Assembly: GCA_001774455.1 (NCBI GenBank)
Contig: MFAC01000011.1
Coordinates: 1 to 10,143 of the forward strand
Direction of reading: 5' to 3'
Source: Candidatus Campbellbacteria bacterium RIFCSPLOWO2_02_35_12
GTDB lineage: Bacteria > Patescibacteriota > Minisyncoccia > Phycocordibacterales > UBA2163
Length of the DNA stretch: 10,143 nt
Every line of letters starts with the position of its first letter. Within the stretch, counting starts at the first letter, position 1. This document shows positions 1-6,267 of this stretch, one piece after another. The position numbers were made by a program, and so were the translations under genes. A model generated the notes under the pieces. That model had not been told where the DNA came from and ran no database searches. It saw nothing but the letters and a program-made list of their open reading frames with translations.

Positions 1-95
1 AAATGCAAAAATTTACGGTCTATTTGAGCAAAAACATTTAGAAGATAAAGAGGTTTTGCGACCCGAAGACCTAAATTTTTGCATTTCGTAATTCA
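1..95 (+). repeat. Palindromic (MITE-like) repeat, copy 1, truncated by window edge
   Basis: This is the first of two copies of a roughly 104-bp element; the other is at 5915-6018 in the opposite orientation. The right arm is 72-95, and the visible part of the left arm (1-15) is its exact complement over 15 bp. Inside the arms, GGTCT/AGACC and GCAAAA/TTTTGC can also pair, which leaves an apical loop around 36-52. Over 95 aligned bases the two copies differ at 7 positions. It lies just downstream of the recO stop codon. No protein is encoded in it. Confidence 0.85.
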
Positions 96-118
96 TAGTA
101 ATATTGTAAGTTTAAATT

Positions 119-709
119 TTAAAGATGTGTTTCTTTCAGCGCACCATTTATGGCGAATAATATTTGTTTTCGTTTAGATTCTGTTTTTTTAAGTAATTCT
201 TCGTCTATTTCCGTCAATTCAAGAAGTTCACTGAATTCTTCTTTCTTTGCGATATATCCAAGCGAATATAAAAGCCGCAAAACAGATAGGTATTCAAAAT
301 TTTTAGCATTTTCTTTCTCTATTGCGTTTAATCTGATAAAATCAAATCCGTGAACGAGGGACACGAATAAATATTCGTTTTTCTCTTCTCCGTGAATCAA
401 TCTTTGCAAAAGATTAAGTATCCGAGCGATTATAAATAATTTCTCCTTATTATATTTAAATTCTTCATAAACGGAATATTTTTCAAGTGCTCCTGTTATC
501 CTCCACACTTCGCGACCACGAACAAGCGTTACATAGCCGCGTGAAAAATCCTGCAAATTAAAACGAAGTTTTGATTTTTCTTCCCTGACACTTCTTGCCA
601 TCGCCCGCACAAGTCCTATATCTTTTGTAAATAAGTATATATATTTATTTGCTTCGCTAAAGTTTGAACTTCCCAAAACAATGCATTCCGTGGTATATAA
701 AGTATGCAT
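119..709 (-). CDS. recO: DNA repair protein RecO, short form
   Basis: RecO is the recombination mediator of the RecFOR pathway; it binds single-stranded DNA and RecR and helps load RecA. The N-terminal ~80 residues match the RecO OB fold: the opening YTTECIVLGSSNFSEANKYI, the LFTKDIGLVRAMARSVR segment, and FSRGYVTLVRGREVWRITGA. The remainder is an alpha-helical domain rich in Leu, Glu and Lys. At 196 residues it is shorter than the usual 240-250, and it has a single Cys (residue 9), so the C-terminal zinc site seen in many RecO proteins is absent. The ATG lies 3 bases after the ileS stop codon, so it is probably translated from the argS-ileS-recO mRNA. No Shine-Dalgarno sequence is visible. 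The family call is firm; function without the zinc site is inferred. Confidence 0.88.
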   Translation of the reverse strand: MHTLYTTECIVLGSSNFSEANKYIYLFTKDIGLVRAMARSVREEKSKLRFNLQDFSRGYVTLVRGREVWRITGALEKYSVYEEFKYNKEKLFIIARILNLLQRLIHGEEKNEYLFVSLVHGFDFIRLNAIEKENAKNFEYLSVLRLLYSLGYIAKKEEFSELLELTEIDEELLKKTESKRKQILFAINGALKETHL

Positions 710-712
710 AAT

Positions 713-3700
713 TTAATTTTTCACAATTTTAAATTTAAAGTGATAAGGAACGATTTTTATCTCTTCTCCTGAAACAACGATAAAATTAATCTCTTTTATG
801 AAAGAAATTGTTTTAATTGTTTCCGCGAAATTTTCAATAAAATTTTTTCCGGAATGGTTGGTTTCAATGTCTAAATTGACAAAATCTCGCGGCATAAGTC
901 CCGCTTCTTTTCTCGCATTTTGAAGCACGCGAATAAATTCGCGCGCCGCGCCTTCGTCTTCAAGCTCCTTGGTAAGCGCTGTATTAAACTCAACTTCATT
1001 CTCAATATTTTTATCAAATAAAATTTCTTTTACATTAACTTCGTCTTTAATTAATTGAAGTAGATTATCTTTCATCTTTAATTTTTCATCTTTGATTTTA
1101 AGCGACGCAAGCGGCTGACGAACTTTAATGCCAGCGTTTGCTCTGTTTTCCAATCCAAATGAAACAATTTTTCTAACTTCTTTCATATCATTTAAAATTT
1201 CCTGTTTATAAGAGCTCTTTTCCATCCAGTTTTCCAAGTGAACGCTTTCTTTTCCGTCAGCGTCTTTGACTTTTTGATAAACATACTCGGCAATAAATGG
1301 TGTAAAAGGCGCCATTAGTTTTGAAAGCTCTAAAAGAACAAAACGAATGGTGGCAAGAGCGTTTTGTTTATCTTTTTCTTCATTCCCCTTAAATCTATCT
1401 CTTGACCTTCTTAAATACCATGTGGAGAGGTCGTCAATAAAATCCTTTATAGGTCTCCCCGCTTTTACAATATTATATTCTTCAAGATTTTCAGTAATTT
1501 CTTTTATAAGTTCATTGATTCTGGCGATAATCCATTTGTCTAAAATATTTTTACTGTTTTTATAACTAATCTTCTCATTACGACCGTCTTTATACAAATC
1601 ATAAAACTTAACCGTGTTAAACAATAAATTAATGACTTTATTTTGCGCTTCTTTTATCTCATTGTTCGTGAATTTTATGTCTTCAGCCTGCATTACAACG
1701 CTTGTCGTAAGATAATAACGCAAAGCGTCTGCTCCATATATATTTAGATTTATAATAGGGTCGGTATAATTACCTTTTGATTTGGACATCTTACTACCGT
1801 CTTCCGCCAAGATATTGCCCGTTGTAATAACATTCTTAAAACTTATGTCATCAAAAAGTATTGCCGCTATAGTATGCATATAATAAAACCATGTTCTTGT
1901 TTGCGCTATATATTCCGCGATAAAATCTCCGGGGAAACGCTTTTCAAATTCTTCTTTATTTTCAAACGGATAATGATATTCCGCAAAAGGCATAGAAGCA
2001 GATTCAAACCAGCCGTCTAACACTTCTGGAATGCGTTTTAATTTTTCGCCGCAGACGCATATAAGTTCAATCTCGTCAATATATGGCAAATGCAAATCAA
2101 TTTCGTAATTTTCATTGTGAGGAAGCGGAATAAAATCAAGCTTTTTTATTTCAGCATTATCTATAAAATATTTTTTATTTCCGCGAAACACGGTGGTTTT
2201 TTGCGCGTCATATCCTAAAGCGGCAGAGAAAAGAAGCATTGCCGGAGCTTCATGCGTAACAATCAATATGTTTTTATTTTTATATTTTGTTTCCAATTCA
2301 TAGATGAATTTACCCATTCTATTTTTTATCTCCATATAATTTTCGCCTCCTCCCGGGCATTCTTTTTTGAAGCATTCTTCCAAAGAATTAAAATATTTAT
2401 GATATTCATCTATTGTTTTACCATTAAAATCTCCCGTTTGTATTTCTTGAATTTGCTTTTCTATAATTATTTTGTCTTTTTTAATTCCAATTTTATCAGC
2501 GATTATTTCAGCGGTCTCGCGCGTTCGGACAAAAGGAGATGTGATAATTAAATTAATATTTTTGTCTTTTATGTCTTTGAGCGCGTCTATAATTTGCTTT
2601 TTTCCTTTTTCTGTAAGATGATGCGGATTATCAGCTTTGGAACTTATAATATCCAATATATTGTTTTCCGCCTCGCCATGCCGCATTATAAAATATCTGT
2701 TTTCTGATTTTTTAACTTTGCTTTTTAGCTCATCAATGCTTCCTATTACTTCTAACTTACCGCAATCTCCACATTTCCAGATAGGCAAAGGTGATGCCCA
2801 ATATCTATTTCTGGAAATATTCCAATCGGGAGCTCCTTGAACTATTTTAAGAAATCTGCCATGTTTTAGATTTTTTGGAAACCAGTTTATTTTCTCATTA
2901 AGTTGTATCAGGCGGTCTTTAATTTTTTGTATATTTATAAACCATGAAGAAAGCGTATTGTAGATAAGCGGCGCTTCGCATCTGTGACAATGAGGGTATG
3001 AATGCGTATTCGGTTTTTTATCAAATAATATTTTTCTATTTTCTAAATCTTCTATAATTAATTTTGACGCTTTTTTGTAATATTGTCCTCTGATAAATTC
3101 AGGCGCTTGAGTGTTAAAATGCGCGCTTTGGTCAAGTAATTGAATTATTGGTAAATCATATTTTACTCCGATGGCGTAATCGTCTTCTCCATACGCGGGA
3201 GCGATGTGAACTATACCAGTGCCATCTTCTGTATTAACAAAATCGGCTTTTGTAATAAAATATGAATTTTTACTTGATGAGTCGGCTTCCGTAATATTAT
3301 AAATAGGTTCATATTCAAGTCCAACAAGAGTGCTTCCTTTAAATTCGGAAGTGATTTTATAATCGTCTTTTATTATATTAAGACTGTCTTTTGCTAAAAT
3401 TAAATTATTTTCAAGTTTTACATATTCAATGTCTTCTCCAACCGCCAAAGCTAAATTAGCCGGCAGTGTCCACGGCGTCGTTGTCCACGCAAGAATACTG
3501 ATGTGGTCATTTGTATTAAAATTGCCGATTTTCTGATTTGGTTTTAGCTTAAATTTAACTGTTATTGAATCTTCGGTAATATTTCTATAACTATGGTCCA
3601 TTGCGACTTCGGCTTTAGAAAGAGGGGTTTCACACCTTGGACAATACATTAAAACTTTTTTTCCTTCATATAATAGATTTTTATTATAAATCTGTTTTAT

Positions 3701-4186
3701 AGCTTGCCACACGCTCTCCATATACAAAACATCCATCGTTTTGTAAGAATTGTCAAATTCCACCCATCTACCGATTCTGTCTATAAATTTTTTCCATTCA
3801 TTCGCGTATGCGAGTACGGACGCTCTGCATGCTTTATTAAAATTATTTATGCCGATTTTTTCTATTTCTTTTTTATTTTTTAAACTAAGCTGTTTTTCTA
3901 TCATATTTTCTATAGGAAGACCATGGCAGTCCCAGCCAAAACGACGTCTGACGCTATACCCGCGCATTGTTTTATAGCGCGGGATCACATCTTTTATGAT
4001 GGAAGAAAGAAGATTGCCGTAATGTGGCAATCCTGTGGCAAAAGGTGGTCCATCATAAAATACAAACTCGCCTTTTGGCGCTTTTTTCTTTAGAGATTTT
4101 TCAAAAATTTTATTATCTTCCCAAAATTTTAGAATTTCTTCCTCCTTTTTCGCAATTTCACTTTTTTGTTTTTCTTCTTTTTTCAT
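713..4186 (-). CDS. ileS: Isoleucyl-tRNA synthetase with inserted histidine-phosphatase domain
   Basis: This class I enzyme charges tRNA-Ile with isoleucine in the cytoplasm. Numbering is from the chosen ATG (4186), which follows the argS stop by one base; an ATG at 4231 is open but would overlap argS. Motifs in order: HYGN signature at 55-58; CPRC zinc pair at 182/185; CP1 editing domain with WTTTPWTLPAN at 234-244 and GTGIVHIAPAYGEDD at 322-336; CHRC at 400/403; NISRNRYW followed by CGDC at 472/475; a phosphatase domain at about 497-685; then CVC at 710/712, LDGWFES, KMSKS at 799-803, and the anticodon-binding domain from about 880 to the end. The HYGN signature and domain order resemble the archaeal/eukaryotic-like type of IleRS. 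The 1157 residues minus the insert leave about 967, a normal length. All synthetase motifs look intact, so it should be active. Confidence 0.96.
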   Translation of the reverse strand: MKKEEKQKSEIAKKEEEILKFWEDNKIFEKSLKKKAPKGEFVFYDGPPFATGLPHYGNLLSSIIKDVIPRYKTMRGYSVRRRFGWDCHGLPIENMIEKQLSLKNKKEIEKIGINNFNKACRASVLAYANEWKKFIDRIGRWVEFDNSYKTMDVLYMESVWQAIKQIYNKNLLYEGKKVLMYCPRCETPLSKAEVAMDHSYRNITEDSITVKFKLKPNQKIGNFNTNDHISILAWTTTPWTLPANLALAVGEDIEYVKLENNLILAKDSLNIIKDDYKITSEFKGSTLVGLEYEPIYNITEADSSSKNSYFITKADFVNTEDGTGIVHIAPAYGEDDYAIGVKYDLPIIQLLDQSAHFNTQAPEFIRGQYYKKASKLIIEDLENRKILFDKKPNTHSYPHCHRCEAPLIYNTLSSWFINIQKIKDRLIQLNEKINWFPKNLKHGRFLKIVQGAPDWNISRNRYWASPLPIWKCGDCGKLEVIGSIDELKSKVKKSENRYFIMRHGEAENNILDIISSKADNPHHLTEKGKKQIIDALKDIKDKNINLIITSPFVRTRETAEIIADKIGIKKDKIIIEKQIQEIQTGDFNGKTIDEYHKYFNSLEECFKKECPGGGENYMEIKNRMGKFIYELETKYKNKNILIVTHEAPAMLLFSAALGYDAQKTTVFRGNKKYFIDNAEIKKLDFIPLPHNENYEIDLHLPYIDEIELICVCGEKLKRIPEVLDGWFESASMPFAEYHYPFENKEEFEKRFPGDFIAEYIAQTRTWFYYMHTIAAILFDDISFKNVITTGNILAEDGSKMSKSKGNYTDPIINLNIYGADALRYYLTTSVVMQAEDIKFTNNEIKEAQNKVINLLFNTVKFYDLYKDGRNEKISYKNSKNILDKWIIARINELIKEITENLEEYNIVKAGRPIKDFIDDLSTWYLRRSRDRFKGNEEKDKQNALATIRFVLLELSKLMAPFTPFIAEYVYQKVKDADGKESVHLENWMEKSSYKQEILNDMKEVRKIVSFGLENRANAGIKVRQPLASLKIKDEKLKMKDNLLQLIKDEVNVKEILFDKNIENEVEFNTALTKELEDEGAAREFIRVLQNARKEAGLMPRDFVNLDIETNHSGKNFIENFAETIKTISFIKEINFIVVSGEEIKIVPYHFKFKIVKN
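2132..2698 (-). other. Histidine-phosphatase (phosphoglycerate-mutase-like) domain inserted in IleRS
   Basis: IleRS residues about 497-685 form a complete histidine-phosphatase superfamily domain that does not belong to the synthetase fold. The visible catalytic set is FIMRHGEAENN (R502, and H503 as the likely phospho-accepting His), HHLTEKGKKQ, TSPFVRTRETAEII (R554), QIQEIQTGDFNG (E581 as the likely acid), PGGGENY, and IVTHEAPAM (second His, H645). The reading frame is continuous across both junctions. The insertion point is after the IGSIDEL segment and before EIDLHLPYIDEI, between the CxxC and CxC halves of a zinc knuckle that are normally close together. The superfamily includes mutases, SixA-type phosphohistidine phosphatases and small-molecule phosphatases. 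The substrate here cannot be read from the sequence. Confidence 0.93.
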
Positions 4187-4187
4187 A

Positions 4188-5888
4188 TTACATATTTTCT
4201 GGCGCTTTAATTCCCAAAAGCCAAAGACCATTTTTAATTGTTATTTTGAATACCTCTGTAAGAGCTATTTTATACGGAGAGCTCCCGCTTTCTTCAACTA
4301 TTTTTTCTCTTGAGTAAAAACTATTAAATACTCCTGCAAGCTCTGTTAAATATGTTGTAATATAATGCGGTTCAAACTCATTATTCGCTCGTTCAATAAC
4401 TTCTGGAAATCTATATAAAAGTTTTTCAAGTTCTGTTGTTTCAGCTATCACTTTTTTTGTGTCAGATTTAATATTTTGCCGCCGCGCCTTCTCAAGAACA
4501 GAGCTTGCTCTTGCATACGCGTATTGTAAATACGGCCCTGAATCTCCTTCAAACGAAATAGATTTGTCAAAATCAAAAACAATATCTTTTCCCGCGGACT
4601 GCTTTAATATGGAATATTTTATGGCGCCAACGGCAATTTGCTCAGCGACGCCCTCTTTATCCGCAATGTCAGCGTCCTTCATTTTGTCTAAAACTTTCGT
4701 TTTTACTTCCCCAATAAGCGATTCACTTGTTATCACCAAACCTGTTCGCGATGACATTTTTCCGCTTGAAAGCCGCAGTATTCCGTGCGATATGTGTTTT
4801 GTCTTTTTCGCAAGTTCGGGATATATTTGTTTCATTGCTTCAAGAACCACTTTATAATATTCTTTCTGTTCATTTGCCGTTATTACGATTGATTTTTCAT
4901 AATCATATCTCTCGTTTTTTATTTTTGCCAGCGCCAAATCCTTCGCTTCATATGTCGGAAGCCCTTCAGAATTCACAAACACTCTCGTATGAAGTCCTGC
5001 TTTTTCTCCTCTAAAGATTATAGCTCCGTTGCTTTCCTCAAAAATTTTTCCGATATTTTTTTTAACAAGTTCTTTTCCAATCGGACCAGTTTCACTTTCA
5101 AAGAAATAATAATCAAATTTTGTCCCGAGTTTCTTATAAATTTCTTCAAAATGTTCAAGAGAAATTTTTCTGCCATTTTCGTAAAGTGAATTTATCTCAT
5201 TGTCATTTTTATCATAGATTTTTTTATTTATTTTTTTTATTTCTTCCTTGGCTATATCATCTCCATCGTACGCTTTCGCGCCTTCCGCATACGCTTCTCC
5301 CAATACTCCCAATACCTCATCCCCCGTAAACAGCGGGGTTGAACCTCGCTGTTTACGGCGCATAAGTGCCCAAATTGCTTTTGCCGTATGGAGTCCAACA
5401 TCTCCTTGATAGTTAGCGCGCTTAGCTTCCGCACCGGAGAATTCAATAATACGCGATATTGACTCGCCAATCGCATTGCTCATTAAATGCCCGATATGAA
5501 ATTCCTTAAACGGATTTGGGTCTGTGTATTCAATGATTATTTTTTGATTTTTTAGAGAATTGCCGCTTCCCCATTTTTCTCCGATTTTCAAAATTTCTTT
5601 AATACTTTGCGTAAAAAATTCTCGCGATAAATAAAAATTTATAAATCCAGCACCCGCGACTTTCACTTTTTCAATCTCTTTTATTTTTATTTCTCTTATT
5701 TTATCCGTAATTTCCCTCGCTAATTCCTTTGGATTTTCTCCGATTTGTTTTGCAATCCGCATCGCAACATTTGTGGAATAATCTCCGTACGCGAAATCGG
5801 AAGGATGCTCCAAATGAATATCATCCGCCTCAAGAGACAAATCTGAAATTGTTTCTTTTATCGTGTTTTTAAGTATGTCTCTTACCAT
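4188..5888 (-). CDS. argS: Arginyl-tRNA synthetase
   Basis: This class I enzyme charges tRNA-Arg. The protein is 566 residues, a normal ArgRS length. It has the N-terminal ArgRS additional domain (about 1-90; AYGDYSTNVAMRIAK), then YTDPNPFKEFHIGHLMSN with the HIGH motif at 131-134, GDVGLHTAKAIWAL at 162-175, the ArgRS form of the KMSKS loop (GKMSSRTG at 376-383), and a DALR-type anticodon-binding domain from about 450 (GDSGPYLQYAYARAS) to the typical end LLGIKAPENM. It is the first gene of the argS-ileS-recO operon. There is no clear Shine-Dalgarno sequence before its ATG, and repeat copy 2 begins 26 bases upstream. Oddity: residues 177-197, in the loop before GEAYAEGAKAYD, are encoded by a long palindrome followed by a 9-bp tandem duplication. 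Confidence 0.97.
   Translation of the reverse strand: MVRDILKNTIKETISDLSLEADDIHLEHPSDFAYGDYSTNVAMRIAKQIGENPKELAREITDKIREIKIKEIEKVKVAGAGFINFYLSREFFTQSIKEILKIGEKWGSGNSLKNQKIIIEYTDPNPFKEFHIGHLMSNAIGESISRIIEFSGAEAKRANYQGDVGLHTAKAIWALMRRKQRGSTPLFTGDEVLGVLGEAYAEGAKAYDGDDIAKEEIKKINKKIYDKNDNEINSLYENGRKISLEHFEEIYKKLGTKFDYYFFESETGPIGKELVKKNIGKIFEESNGAIIFRGEKAGLHTRVFVNSEGLPTYEAKDLALAKIKNERYDYEKSIVITANEQKEYYKVVLEAMKQIYPELAKKTKHISHGILRLSSGKMSSRTGLVITSESLIGEVKTKVLDKMKDADIADKEGVAEQIAVGAIKYSILKQSAGKDIVFDFDKSISFEGDSGPYLQYAYARASSVLEKARRQNIKSDTKKVIAETTELEKLLYRFPEVIERANNEFEPHYITTYLTELAGVFNSFYSREKIVEESGSSPYKIALTEVFKITIKNGLWLLGIKAPENM
5298..5358 (-). repeat. In-frame palindrome plus 9-bp tandem duplication inside argS
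   Basis: 5325-5335 (CGTAAACAGCG) and 5347-5357 (CGCTGTTTACG) are exact 11-bp inverted repeats. The intervening 11 bases continue the symmetry around G5341, so 5324-5358 is a 35-bp palindrome with one imperfect pair. It encodes ArgRS residues 177-189 (RRKQRGSTPLFTG). Next, 5298-5315 is a perfect tandem duplication of TCCCAATAC, encoding VLGVLG. The segment has more G+C than the rest of argS. It resembles protein-coding palindromic elements known from other bacteria (for example those in Rickettsia); family membership is inferred only. Confidence 0.75.
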
Positions 5889-5914
5889 AATATGTTTATT
5901 TTATTTATTATTCT

Positions 5915-6018
5915 TGAATTACGAAACGCAAAAATTTAGGTCCTCGGGTCGCAAAATCTCTTTATCTTCTAAATGTTTTTGCTCAACCAGACCATAAATT
6001 TTTGCGTTTCGTAATTCA
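5915..6018 (-). repeat. Palindromic (MITE-like) repeat, copy 2, complete
   Basis: The arms 5915-5938 (starting TGAATTACGAAACGC) and 5995-6018 are perfect 24-bp inverted repeats. Between them lie GGTC/GACC and GCAAAA/TTTTGC pairings and an unpaired apical segment. Compared with copy 1, the arm base C5927 and its partner G6006 are T and A in the other copy, so pairing is preserved by a double change. It sits in the gap between the divergent argS and thyX genes, 26 bases upstream of the argS start, so argS mRNA may begin inside or beyond it. No transposase is present in the window. Confidence 0.9.
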
Positions 6019-6267
6019 CAGTATTATATAAAAAAATAGCTTAAATAGCCACGAGCTTAATTCTCTTGCTTATAATAGCTTAATGTGTTAAGAATATAAA
6101 AGAAAAATCGTTTAGCAGTTTGACAATTTATGAAATGGGGGAGGGAAGAAAATGAATGATTATGGCGACGTACTGATTATTTATGATAACTGGTCTAGAT
6201 GGTTTTTGTGAAACTTTAAAACTTAAACTCAAACCTTTTTAAATTCTTTAACGAAAGGAGAATTAAA
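6019..6267 (+). promoter_or_regulatory. thyX leader region with candidate promoter and ribosome binding site
   Basis: A perfect TATAAT lies at 6071-6076 with a TG two bases upstream of it, but no convincing -35 hexamer at the right spacing. A perfect TTGACA at 6120-6125 has no matching -10 downstream. AGCTTAA occurs three times (6038-6044, 6054-6060, 6077-6083), two of these within a 10-bp direct repeat AATAGCTTAA. On the minus strand, TATAAT at 6023-6028 could serve argS. The thyX ribosome binding site AAAGGAG is at 6254-6260, 7 bases before the ATG. A short ORF occupies 6152-6211. If 6071-6076 is used, the leader is about 185 bases. Confidence 0.4.
6152..6211 (+). CDS. Possible 19-residue leader peptide upstream of thyX
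   Basis: The reading frame encodes MNDYGDVLIIYDNWSRWFL and stops at TGA. It is preceded by GGGGGAGGG (6137-6145), 6 bases before the ATG, which is one of the strongest ribosome binding sites in the window. The thyX start is 56 bases further on. The peptide contains two Trp, two Tyr and three Asp but no run of a single amino acid of the kind that makes a classical attenuation leader. It could be a small protein, a leader that affects thyX translation, or chance. Its length is too short for coding statistics; the ribosome binding site is the main support. It is the only candidate ORF here ending in TGA. Confidence 0.35.
   Translation: MNDYGDVLIIYDNWSRWFL

Noticed and set aside
4187..4231. Longer ileS start at 4231
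   Set aside because: It would overlap the argS end by more than 40 bases and add a non-homologous N-terminus (MVFGFWELKR); the ATG at 4186 fits tight operon spacing.
4459..4857. Plus-strand 132-codon frame inside argS
   Set aside because: It is the antisense shadow of a strongly conserved ArgRS segment and shows no domain or ribosome binding site.
1..6018. Composite transposon carrying argS-ileS-recO
   Set aside because: No transposase or target-site duplication is visible; the flanking elements are about 100-bp non-coding palindromes. Bracketing is kept as an observation only.
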